Below are positions 1 to 8,925 of a stretch of DNA of 61,008 bases, one piece after another (the first letter of the stretch is position 1; every line of letters begins with the position of its first letter). The translations under genes were made by a program, and so were the position numbers. The notes beneath the pieces were generated by a model. That model worked only from the letters and a program-made list of their open reading frames with translations, was not told where the DNA came from and ran no database searches. The stretch is from Vicinamibacterales bacterium (GTDB lineage: Bacteria > Acidobacteriota > Vicinamibacteria > Vicinamibacterales > 2-12-FULL-66-21), in contig DASSPH010000071.1 of NCBI GenBank assembly GCA_035699745.1, positions 1 to 61,008 on the forward strand, read 5' to 3'.

Positions 1-135
<135 letters not shown>

Positions 136-137
136 AT

Positions 138-208
138 TTGGAAATTTGGAAGTTTGGGAATTTGGAAATCTGGGAGATTGCCAAATTCCCAAATTACCAA
201 ATTTCCAA
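138..208. repeat. AT-rich palindromic tandem array between convergent glmS and leuA
   Basis: Two 28-base arms (138-165 and 181-208) are complementary at 26 positions around a 15-base loop. Each arm is built of variants of TTTGGAAA and TTTGGGAA. The array starts 2 bases after the glmS stop and ends 4 bases before the leuA stop, so it fills the convergent space. It is strikingly AT-rich in a GC-rich neighbourhood. Similar units recur at 14041-14094 and 54034-54147. It could act as a bidirectional terminator, but it lacks a classic GC stem with U-tract. Confidence 0.85.
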
Positions 209-212
209 CTGG

Positions 213-1457
<1,245 letters not shown>

Positions 1458-1514
1458 GGGGTCACTCCTGCCTACCTTTGTAGCGGCCCCCGGGGCCACA
1501 AGTCCAATTTATAG

Positions 1515-1528
1515 TTCTTTGGTTAGAA
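1515..1528. promoter_or_regulatory. Candidate LysR-type operator in the leuA/lysR divergent space
   Basis: The 83-base space between the divergent starts holds the palindrome TTCT-N6-AGAA, which fits the loose T-N11/12-A rule for LysR-family sites. It lies 12 bases before the regulator start, a position suited to autoregulation. This is inference from position and pattern only; the arms are just 4 bases. Confidence 0.35.
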
Positions 1529-1540
1529 TTAGGGACGCTT

Positions 1541-2419
1541 ATGCAGCTCGCCGACCTCGCCGCTTTCCTCGCCGTGGCCTCGGATCGGAGCTTTTCGGCC
1601 GCGGCCCGGCGCCTGAACCGCACCCAGCCCGCCATCAGCCAGGCGGTCCGCCGCGTCGAAGACGAGCTCGGGGAGCGGTTGTTCGACCGCTCCTCCCGCG
1701 ACGGGACCCTGACGGAGGCCGGCCAGCTGCTCCAGGATTACGCCCAGCGGCTGCTGGGACTGGCCAGCGAGGCGCAGACCGCGGTCCAGGAGCTGCAGCA
1801 GATGCGCCGCGGCCGGGTCATCATCGGCGCCAACGAGGCGGCGGTACACACGCTGCTGCCGCACGTGGAGCGCTTCGCGTCGCTGCACCCGCAGGTCGCC
1901 GTCGAGGTGCGTCGCGTCCCGTCGCGTCAGATCGCCGGCGCCATCCTCGACCGCAGCATCGACTTCGGCGTGCTCACCTTCCAGCCGACCGATCGCGGCG
2001 TGCAGACCATTCCGCTCGGCGGCGACGACATCGTCCTGCTGACCTCGCCCAAGCATCCGCTGGCCAGCCGCCGCCGCGTGACCATCGAGGAGGTCGGCCG
2101 CCAGATCGTCATCGCGCACAACGATCCGTCGCCGACGCGCGACCGCGTGCTGCGCGCCTACGAGCGGCGGCATACGTCGATCAACATCCAGATCTCGCTG
2201 CCGAGCCTCGACGGGATCAAGCGCGCGGTGGAGATGGGGATCGGGGTCGCGCTGCTGCCGCGGCGCTGCGCGCTGACCGAGATCGCGCGCGGTCATCTCG
2301 TCGCGGTGAAGGTGCCCGAGCTCGGGGCGCCGCGGCAGGTGCGTCTGGTGTTCAGGCGGACCGGCGAACGCAGCCGGGCCGCCGAGGCGTTTCTGGAAGT
2401 GGTGCGCGCCGGCGGTTAG
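1541..2419 (+). CDS. LysR-family transcriptional regulator
   Basis: A 292-residue protein of normal LysR length. The N-terminal winged HTH (about 1-60) contains SFSAAARRLNRTQPAISQAV and GERLFDRSS, the family hallmarks. The rest is a periplasmic-binding-protein-like effector domain (about 90-290) ending in a typical FLEVVR segment. It is divergent from leuA with 83 bases between starts, the usual arrangement for a LysR protein controlling its neighbour. A role in leucine or branched-chain control is therefore likely but inferred. The effector is unknown. Its stop overlaps that of the convergent glycosyltransferase gene by 2 bases. Confidence 0.88.
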   Translation: MQLADLAAFLAVASDRSFSAAARRLNRTQPAISQAVRRVEDELGERLFDRSSRDGTLTEAGQLLQDYAQRLLGLASEAQTAVQELQQMRRGRVIIGANEAAVHTLLPHVERFASLHPQVAVEVRRVPSRQIAGAILDRSIDFGVLTFQPTDRGVQTIPLGGDDIVLLTSPKHPLASRRRVTIEEVGRQIVIAHNDPSPTRDRVLRAYERRHTSINIQISLPSLDGIKRAVEMGIGVALLPRRCALTEIARGHLVAVKVPELGAPRQVRLVFRRTGERSRAAEAFLEVVRAGG

Positions 2420-3903
2420 CGCGGCCGGCAGCGCCGGACGCTGTCGATGAACGCGCCTCGCGCCGGTTCGGGATCGCCGCACTCCGCCACCTGCTGCAGC
2501 GCCGATTCGACGATGGCCGTGGCTTCACGCGTTTCCCACGTCGAGAGTCCGATCAGCCATATCGCACGGCGCCCGGCAGCCGCGCCGCGCGCGACTGAAT
2601 CGGCCTCCCTCTCGAGACGGCTGCGGATCGCTGGGTTGCCCAGCCGTCCGGGCCAGTCCGCAAAGACGTCGTAGGCATCGCGCGGGAACGCGACGAGCTG
2701 CACGCACGGCGGCGCCCCGAGCCGCCGGAAGTAGTACTCCGCCGTCGTCGCCGACACACCGGGAGCGATCACGACGTCGCCGCATGCCGTTCGGGACAGC
2801 AGGGCCGCGATCGTGGCGCGGCTCGGGGCGGGATCGACGTGCGGCCGCGCGCCGATGCGGTACGTCGCGGCGGCCGCACATACCAGAACGCCGGCCGCGA
2901 GCGCCACGCGGCTGCCGCGGGCGAGGACGGCGGCGATCGCCACGCAGGTCGCCGGCAGCAGCATCAGCGGTGTTCGGCTCGCCTCGAACACCGGCTTCCA
3001 GACCGACAGCGCCACCGGCAGCGCCCAGGCCGTCGCGGTCGAGAACGCAACCCAACGCGCCGCCGGGTTGCTGAACAGCCGCGCGAGCGCCGCGCGCCGT
3101 ACGGCGATGACGCCGGCGGCGAGAATCGCGACGACGATCGCGGGGCGCAGACCCCAGATCAGGGCGCCCGCGTTGTAGAGATCGTGCGGCGACGGCGCCT
3201 GCATCCACCTCGTCGTCCCGAGCCTGACGGTCGCGATCAGCACCGGCGCCCAGAGCGCGAGATAGACGGCAATCGCGGCGAGCGGCGCCGCGGCCGCGAG
3301 GCGCTGGCGCGGCGCCGCCAGCAACCCACCAAGGGAATAGCTCGCGGCAAGCAGCACGTAGGTTGGATGCGTGAACGCCCCCGCGAGGTGGGTCAGACAC
3401 AGGAGCGCGAGGCGAACCCGCGACACGCGAGACGCGTCGTCGATCAACCGTACCGTTTGCCACAGCGCCAGGGCGGCGATGAAGGCCAGGAGTGCGTACG
3501 ACCGCACGGTCGCGGCGTGTTCGAGCCCGAGGCGATCGCTCGACGCCATGAGCAGCGCCGCGCCGATCCCCGCTGCAGCTCCGGCGATGCGGCCGGCGGC
3601 CAGGCCGGCGAGAACGGCGGCGGCCGCGTAGCACAACGCCGAGAGCGCGCGCAGCGCGAACTCCGATTCGCCGAACACGGCGGACCAGCCCTTGAGTGCG
3701 AGGTATCCGAGCGGGAGATTGTCGAGGGGGAGCCGGTTCCACAACTCACGCCACGGCAGGCGTGCGGTGTTCGCCATGAACGGCTCGTCGACGGTGAGCC
3801 CGAAACCGTGGCGGTACCACAGCGCCGCGGCGAACGTCAGCGCGCCGATGGACAGGAGGGCGAGGGTAAACCGGCGTGACTGCGGGATGGCGGATCTTAC
3901 CAG
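2416..3903 (-). CDS. Polytopic membrane glycosyltransferase, GT-C (ArnT/PMT-like); start uncertain
   Basis: About 495 residues with roughly ten hydrophobic segments. After the first membrane helix comes LTVDEPF, whose Asp-Glu in the first external loop is the catalytic signature of GT39/ArnT-type enzymes using polyprenyl-linked sugar donors. A soluble C-terminal part follows the last helix. No ATG, GTG or TTG was found between the leuD stop and the first helix. CTG at 3903 is the tentative start, overlapping leuD by 7 bases; starting at the first internal ATG (3777) would remove the first helix and the DE motif. It is probably co-transcribed with leuC-leuD although unrelated in function. The acceptor is unknown. 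Confidence 0.7.
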   Translation of the reverse strand: MVRSAIPQSRRFTLALLSIGALTFAAALWYRHGFGLTVDEPFMANTARLPWRELWNRLPLDNLPLGYLALKGWSAVFGESEFALRALSALCYAAAAVLAGLAAGRIAGAAAGIGAALLMASSDRLGLEHAATVRSYALLAFIAALALWQTVRLIDDASRVSRVRLALLCLTHLAGAFTHPTYVLLAASYSLGGLLAAPRQRLAAAAPLAAIAVYLALWAPVLIATVRLGTTRWMQAPSPHDLYNAGALIWGLRPAIVVAILAAGVIAVRRAALARLFSNPAARWVAFSTATAWALPVALSVWKPVFEASRTPLMLLPATCVAIAAVLARGSRVALAAGVLVCAAAATYRIGARPHVDPAPSRATIAALLSRTACGDVVIAPGVSATTAEYYFRRLGAPPCVQLVAFPRDAYDVFADWPGRLGNPAIRSRLEREADSVARGAAAGRRAIWLIGLSTWETREATAIVESALQQVAECGDPEPARGAFIDSVRRCRPR

Positions 3904-4496
3904 CCGCCTGCCACGTACGGCAGGCGGGCCGCCACCGCCCGCACGGCGGCGAAGTCGTCCAGCAGCAGCCCGGTCGCGTCCCAGCTGCCGTCGAGAAACG
4001 CCTCGCGGGCCGAGGGAGGGAGCGCAATCGCGAACGACTGCCCCGCGGCCGTGACGCGCATCGACTGCAGATCGACGGTGAACGGGGTCGACGGATCGCG
4101 TTCCGCGACGGCCATCATCGCCTGCATCGCCTCGGCGGATGCCGTCGGACACGGCATGCCGAGGGCGATCGAGTTGCCGAAGAAGATCTCGGAGAACGAC
4201 TGCCCGATCACGACGCGAATCCCGCGGCGGCGAATGGCCTGCGGCGCATGCTCGCGCGACGATCCGCAGCCGAAGTTGGCGTTCACCAGCATGACGGCGG
4301 CATCGGCATAGGCTGGATTGGACACGGGATGTGCGCCCCCCAGCTGCTGGCGGTCGTCTTCGAAGAGGTGGGCCTCGAGCCCCTCGAAGGTGATCGACTT
4401 CAGGAAGCGCGCCGGGATGATGCGATCGGTGTCGATGTCGTCGCCGCGCACCGGGATCGCGGTGCCGCGAATCTCGCGGATGCGCTCAACGGCCAT
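3897..4496 (-). CDS. leuD: 3-isopropylmalate dehydratase small subunit
   Basis: The swivel-domain subunit that pairs with LeuC to isomerise 2- to 3-isopropylmalate. It is 199 residues, the usual LeuD length. Seen are [17 protein letters not shown] near the N-terminus and the phosphate/active-site loop [15 protein letters not shown], both diagnostic of LeuD. The ATG at 4496 is chosen because it begins the conserved N-terminus and overlaps the leuC stop by 11 bases, a sign of translational coupling. A longer in-frame extension reads through leuC and has no family support. Confidence 0.93.
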   Translation of the reverse strand: MAVERIREIRGTAIPVRGDDIDTDRIIPARFLKSITFEGLEAHLFEDDRQQLGGAHPVSNPAYADAAVMLVNANFGCGSSREHAPQAIRRRGIRVVIGQSFSEIFFGNSIALGMPCPTASAEAMQAMMAVAERDPSTPFTVDLQSMRVTAAGQSFAIALPPSAREAFLDGSWDATGLLLDDFAAVRAVAARLPYVAGGW

Positions 4497-5883
4497 GCAC
4501 GAGCTCCGCGGGCGCGAACTCCCGGACGTCGACCAGCTCGCCGGCGATGGCCGCGGCGGCAACCATCGCCGGGCTCATCAGCAGCGTGCGGCCGGTTGGA
4601 CTGCCCTGCCGTCCCTTGAAGTTGCGATTCGAAGAGGACGCGCAGATCTCGCGCCCCTGGAGTCGATCGGGGTTCATCGCCAGGCACATCGAGCAGCCGG
4701 CGCCGCGCCACTCGAAGCCGGCGTCGAGGAACACGCGATCCAGCCCCTCGCGCTCCGCCGCGGCGCGAACCGCCTGGGAGCCGGGAACGACCAGCGCTTT
4801 CACGTGCGAGGCGACGTGCTGCCCCCGGACGATCCGAGCCGCCTCGCGGAGGTCCGAGAGCCTGGCGTTGGTGCACGAGCCGACGAACGCGACGTCGATC
4901 CTCGTGCCCTTCATCGGCTGGCCGGGTTGGAAGCCCATGAAGGCGAGCGCCTCCGCGTCCGCCTGTTCCGGCAGCCGTTCGCCGATCGCGACCGACTGAC
5001 CCGGGTTGATCCCCCAGGTGACGGTCGGCTGGATCGACGCGGCGTCGAGCTCCACGCGATCGTCATAGCGCGCGTCGGGATCGGACGCGATCGACTTCCA
5101 CCACGACGTCGCCCGATCGAACGCATCCCCTTGCGGGGCGTACTGCCGTCCGCGCAGGTAGTCGAAGGTGGTCTCGTCCGGGTTGACGTAGCCGACGCGG
5201 GCGCCACCCTCGATCGACATGTTGCAGATCGTCATCCGCTCGTCCATCGACATGCGATCGACGGCGTCCCCGCCGTACTCGTACGCGTACCCCGCGCCCC
5301 CCTTCACGCCGAGGCGGCGGATGATCTCGAGAATCACGTCCTTGGCGTAGACGCCGCGCCCCAGGCGCCCTTTCACGTCGATGCGGCGCACTTTCAGCGG
5401 CTCCATCGCGAGGCACTGGGATGCGAGAACGTCGCGCACCTGCGACGTGCCGATGCCGAACGCCACCGCGCCGAACGCGCCGTGGGTGGAGGTGTGACTG
5501 TCGCCGCAGGCGATGGTCATGCCCGGCTGCGTGAGCCCCAGCTCGGGGCCGATCACGTGGACGATGCCCTGGTGGCCGCTGTCGATGCCGAGCAGCCTGA
5601 TGCCGTGCTCGCGGCAGTTCCGCTCGAGGGCGGAGAGCATGTCTTCGGCCATGAGGTCGACGAACGGGCGCCGCTGATCGAGCGTCGGCACGATGTGGTC
5701 GACGGTCGCGATCGTCCGCTCCGGCATCGCCACGCCGAGCCCCCGCGCGCGCAGCATGTCGAACGCCTGAGGCGTGGTGACTTCGTGAATGAGGTGCAGG
5801 CCGATGAACAGTTGGCTCTGGCCGGTCGGGAGCCGCCGCACTTCGTGCGCCGCCCACACTTTGTCGAACAAGGTGGCCGCCAT
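4486..5883 (-). CDS. leuC: 3-isopropylmalate dehydratase large subunit
   Basis: The aconitase-fold catalytic subunit of isopropylmalate isomerase, 465 residues as usual. It opens with [12 protein letters not shown], typical of LeuC. The [4Fe-4S]-ligand motifs are visible as [11 protein letters not shown] and [11 protein letters not shown], and [14 protein letters not shown] is the conserved substrate/cluster loop. It precedes leuD with an 11-base overlap. leuA lies about 3 kb downstream on the same strand, separated by leuD, the glycosyltransferase and the oppositely oriented lysR gene, so leuA is not in the same transcript. No leuB is seen in the window. Confidence 0.95.
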   Translation of the reverse strand: MAATLFDKVWAAHEVRRLPTGQSQLFIGLHLIHEVTTPQAFDMLRARGLGVAMPERTIATVDHIVPTLDQRRPFVDLMAEDMLSALERNCREHGIRLLGIDSGHQGIVHVIGPELGLTQPGMTIACGDSHTSTHGAFGAVAFGIGTSQVRDVLASQCLAMEPLKVRRIDVKGRLGRGVYAKDVILEIIRRLGVKGGAGYAYEYGGDAVDRMSMDERMTICNMSIEGGARVGYVNPDETTFDYLRGRQYAPQGDAFDRATSWWKSIASDPDARYDDRVELDAASIQPTVTWGINPGQSVAIGERLPEQADAEALAFMGFQPGQPMKGTRIDVAFVGSCTNARLSDLREAARIVRGQHVASHVKALVVPGSQAVRAAAEREGLDRVFLDAGFEWRGAGCSMCLAMNPDRLQGREICASSSNRNFKGRQGSPTGRTLLMSPAMVAAAAIAGELVDVREFAPAELVHGR

Positions 5884-6074
5884 GGAACGGCGATCGTAGC
5901 ACGGCGCTCGAGGGCAGAGGGTGCCGGCCAGTTTGGCAGATCATTTGCGACGCGGGTTGCCGCTCGTCTCGAAATCAGTCGGTTACGTGGCGACGTACGC
6001 AGGAGGATCGTACCGGGACCAGATCCGCATCGCAGAACTTGCGGCATTCGTAACGGCGCGCCGTCCGCGCCGGG

Positions 6075-6254
6075 TCAGCCGTTATCGTCGTCCTGCTGTG
6101 AGTCTTGCCTGCGTCCGCGACTCTGTTCACGCAGCTCGTGTTCGAGCTTGGAGGCCTCCGCCTTGGCCTCCTGCTGCTTCGTGCTGTCGTCACCAGGACG
6201 CAACCGGCCGCCGACTTTGTACTGTCCAGGGTTGACGTTGTTGTGTTTGCTCAT
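6075..6254 (-). CDS. Small conserved hydrophilic protein of unknown function
   Basis: A 59-residue protein starting MSKHNNVNPGQYKVGGR. The first 22 residues look ordered and conserved (N-N-V-N-P-x-x-Y-K-x-x-G-R), followed by a charged Lys/Glu/Gln-rich likely helix (about 25-50) and an acidic tail (DDDNG). I recognise the N-terminal pattern as one recurring in small hypothetical proteins but know no function. The frame continues upstream into the repeat array at 6283-6335, so the ATG at 6254 is preferred. It is divergent from uvrD. The 190 bases between it and leuC show nothing recognisable. Confidence 0.6.
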   Translation of the reverse strand: MSKHNNVNPGQYKVGGRLRPGDDSTKQQEAKAEASKLEHELREQSRGRRQDSQQDDDNG

Positions 6255-6282
6255 ACAACCGTGGTTTTCAAGTTCCGCGCCA

Positions 6283-6335
6283 CGCACCTCGAGCCTCGCA
6301 CCTCGAGCCTCGAGCCTCGCACCTCGAACCTCCGA
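6283..6335. repeat. Tandem array of CACCTCGAGCCTCG-type units
   Basis: Seven-base units of the types CACCTCG, AGCCTCG and AACCTCC are strung head to tail between the divergent small gene and uvrD. Unlike other arrays here, no complementary arm is evident. It sits immediately upstream of the uvrD -10 element, so it may affect uvrD transcription. Confidence 0.75.
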
Positions 6336-6347
6336 CGCAAGCACCGC

Positions 6348-6353
6348 TATACT
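6348..6353 (+). promoter_or_regulatory. Candidate -10 element for uvrD
   Basis: TATACT lies 14 bases before the uvrD ATG. A -35 element would fall inside the tandem array and none is convincing. Position and match to TATAAT are the only support. Confidence 0.4.
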
Positions 6354-6367
6354 GAAAGCTCCTCCCC

Positions 6368-8635
6368 ATGACCTTCCTCGACAAGCTCAACCCGGAACAG
6401 CGCGAAGCCGTGCTGCACACCGACGGTCCGTTGCTGATCCTCGCCGGCGCCGGTTCCGGCAAGACCCGGGTGATCACGTTCCGCATCGCTTACCTGATCG
6501 GCAACGGCCACGCCCGCGCGGACGAGGTGCTCGCGGTCACGTTCACCAACAAGGCCGCGGGGGAAATGCGCGAGCGCGTGGAAGCGGTGCTCGGCGACGA
6601 CGCCAACGGCGTGTGGCTGTCGACGTTCCACTCGTTGTGCGCCAGGCTGCTGCGCCGTGAAGCGCCGCACATCGGGCTCTCGCGCGACTTCGTCATCTAC
6701 GACTCGTCGGACCAGGTGTCGGTCGTGAAGCAGGCGTCGCGCGAGCTCGGCATCGACGACAAGCTGGTGCCGCCGCGGGTCGCGCTGTCGCGGATCAGCC
6801 AGGCGAAGAACCGGATGGAAGGCCCGGATTCGCTGCGCGGCGCGTGGAACCTGCGCGACGAACAGATTGCGCGCATCTACGAGAAGTACCTGACCGCGCT
6901 CCGCGAGAGCAACGCGCTCGACTTCGACGACCTGCTGCTGAAGACCGTCGAGCTGTTCGAGACGTCGGCGCAGGTGCGGGAGCGCTACGGCCGGAAGTTC
7001 AAGTACGTGATGGTCGACGAGTACCAGGACACCAACCGGCCGCAGTACATGCTCATCAAGCGCCTCGCCGAGTCGCACCGCAATCTCGCGGTCGTCGGCG
7101 ACCCGGACCAGTCGATCTACAAGTGGCGCGGCGCCGACCTGCGCAACATCCTGGACTTCGAAACCGATTTCGGTGACGCCAGGATCGTCCGTCTGGAGCA
7201 GAACTACCGCTCGACGCAGGTCATCCTCGATGCCGCCACCGCGGTCATTCAGCAGAACCGCAACCGCAAGGACAAGCGGCTATGGACGGATCGCAAGGGC
7301 GGCCGCAAGATCGTCTACTTCCGCGGCGGCGACGAACTGGAAGAGGCCGACTTCATCACCAGATCGATCAAGCAGGCCCGGGCCGAGGACGTCGACACGA
7401 TGATGGCGGTGCTCTACCGCACCAACGCGCAGTCGCGCGCCATCGAAGATCAGCTGATGCGGGAGTCGATCCCGTACAAAATCATCGGCGGCGTCCGCTT
7501 CTACGAGCGGAAGGAGATCAAGGACGCCCTCGCCTACCTGAAGCTGATCATCAATCCGCACGACGACGTGAGCCTGCGGAGGGTGATCAACGTGCCGGCG
7601 CGCGGCGTCGGCAAGGGGGTCATGGACTCGCTCCAGGCGATCGACCCGGACCGGATCGCCGCAGACGCGCCGCCGCTGCTCGCCGCCGGGCTCGCCGAGG
7701 TCAGCTCCGCGCGGTCGCTGTGGGCAAGGCTGGTCTACGCGGTCGACGAGAACAAGCTGGCCAGCCGCGCCGTCGCGTCCCTCCGGGCCTTCAGGGATCT
7801 CATCGTCGGCCTCGCGCACGACGCCGCGACCGACTCGGTGTCGATTGCCATCGGGAAGATGCTGGACCGCTCGGGCTACCTGAAGGACCTGCGCGACGAG
7901 AACACCGAGGAAGCGAACGAGCGGACGGAGAACCTGATGGAGCTCGTCTCCGCGGCACGCGATTACGAGTCCCACGACGCCGAGGCGTCGCTGGGCGGAT
8001 TCGTCGATCGGTTGTCGCTGCTGTCGGAAGCGGACGAGGAGCAGGGGACCAAGAACGCGCGCGTCTGGCTGATGTCGATGCACGCCGCCAAGGGGCTCGA
8101 GTTCCCCGTCGTGTTCATCGCGGGGATGGAGGAGAACCTGTTCCCGCATTCCCGGTCGTCCGAGGACCAGGACGAACTCGAGGAGGAGCGGCGGCTCTTC
8201 TACGTCGGCATGACCCGCGCCGAGAGCCGGCTGTTCCTGACCGGGGCGGCGCGCCGGCGGTTCTTCGGCGAATACCAGTCGACCGAGCCGTCGCGGTTCC
8301 TGGACGAAGTGCCCGCCGAGCTGGTCGAGCGCATCACGCCGGCGTATTCATCGAGCCAGACCAGTTTTGCGCACGCGCACTACGAGTTCAGGACCAACCC
8401 GTACGGCCGCGGCGGGCGGCCCGCCCGCTTCAAGGAGGAGGCGCCGCGCTACGAGGACGAGGATCAGTCCGTCACCGGCGTCCGCGTCGGCATGCGGGTG
8501 CGGCACGCGCAATTCGGGGTGGGGACGGTGCTCGCGGTCGAGGAGCACACGGACGACTACAAGATCACCGTGCGCTTCAACTCAGTCGGGCAGAAGAAGC
8601 TGCTGGCCAGGTTCGCGAAACTGGAGCCCGCTTAG
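6368..8635 (+). CDS. pcrA: UvrD/PcrA-family superfamily 1 DNA helicase
   Basis: A 3'-5' helicase of 755 residues acting in nucleotide-excision and mismatch repair and in clearing RecA or stalled forks. The Q-motif LNPEQREAVLHTDGPLL (7-23) precedes Walker A AGAGSGKT (26-33). Also seen are VDEYQDTNRPQ (motif II), GDPDQSIYKWRGAD (III), QNYRST (IV), MSMHAAKGLEFPVVF (V) and YVGMTRA (VI). The C-terminal VRVGMRVRHAQFGVGTV is the Tudor-like RNAP-interacting module of PcrA/UvrD, which separates it from Rep. The ATG at 6368 begins the family N-terminus. A repeat starts 2 bases after its stop. Confidence 0.95.
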   Translation: MTFLDKLNPEQREAVLHTDGPLLILAGAGSGKTRVITFRIAYLIGNGHARADEVLAVTFTNKAAGEMRERVEAVLGDDANGVWLSTFHSLCARLLRREAPHIGLSRDFVIYDSSDQVSVVKQASRELGIDDKLVPPRVALSRISQAKNRMEGPDSLRGAWNLRDEQIARIYEKYLTALRESNALDFDDLLLKTVELFETSAQVRERYGRKFKYVMVDEYQDTNRPQYMLIKRLAESHRNLAVVGDPDQSIYKWRGADLRNILDFETDFGDARIVRLEQNYRSTQVILDAATAVIQQNRNRKDKRLWTDRKGGRKIVYFRGGDELEEADFITRSIKQARAEDVDTMMAVLYRTNAQSRAIEDQLMRESIPYKIIGGVRFYERKEIKDALAYLKLIINPHDDVSLRRVINVPARGVGKGVMDSLQAIDPDRIAADAPPLLAAGLAEVSSARSLWARLVYAVDENKLASRAVASLRAFRDLIVGLAHDAATDSVSIAIGKMLDRSGYLKDLRDENTEEANERTENLMELVSAARDYESHDAEASLGGFVDRLSLLSEADEEQGTKNARVWLMSMHAAKGLEFPVVFIAGMEENLFPHSRSSEDQDELEEERRLFYVGMTRAESRLFLTGAARRRFFGEYQSTEPSRFLDEVPAELVERITPAYSSSQTSFAHAHYEFRTNPYGRGGRPARFKEEAPRYEDEDQSVTGVRVGMRVRHAQFGVGTVLAVEEHTDDYKITVRFNSVGQKKLLARFAKLEPA

Positions 8636-8637
8636 AC

Positions 8638-8925
8638 AGGGAACGGACGGGAACGGAGCAGGAGTCAGACGGCAATCAGGACGCAAAAGTGGTCGAGGAT
8701 CTCGTTGGGAACGGGCGCCAGTTTCTCCGCCGGCGGCCGCTGCCGTTCGGGGCACGGGGATAGGCTCTCCTCATGCGTGCCCCACACACAAAATTTCTGA
8801 CACGCTCGAGAGCAGACCCGTTTTTGCTCCGTTCCCCTCCGTTGCCTCCGTTGCTCCGGTCAAGAAACCGTTCCCTCCTCCGTTCCCTCCTCCGTTCCCT
8901 CCTCCGGTTCCTCCCGTTCGGCGAG
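8638..8925. repeat. GGGAACGGA / TCCGTTCCC complementary arrays between uvrD and gyrA, extending into gyrA
   Basis: The left array (8638-8664) carries GGGAACGGA units just after the uvrD TAG. The right array (8826-8925) carries the complementary TCCGTTCCC-type units, partly as a 12-base tandem repeat. About 160 bases with no recognised gene separate the arms. The right array overlaps the gyrA stop at 8860-8862 and encodes its last residues. The uvrD stop is followed by ACAGGG, as is the jag stop at the head of the array at 20041. Confidence 0.75.

Noticed and set aside
5884-6074. tRNA or small RNA gene between leuC and the small protein gene
   Set aside because: No cloverleaf, CCA end or strong conserved hairpin was found by inspection.
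6283-6344. N-terminal extension of the small protein through the tandem array
   Set aside because: The extension is translated repeat (RGARLEARGARLE-like) and the ATG at 6254 begins the conserved part.
4318-6660. A 780-codon rightward open frame opposite leuD and leuC running into uvrD
   Set aside because: Antisense shadow of leuC; its end uses the wrong frame of the helicase gene and has no recognisable domain.
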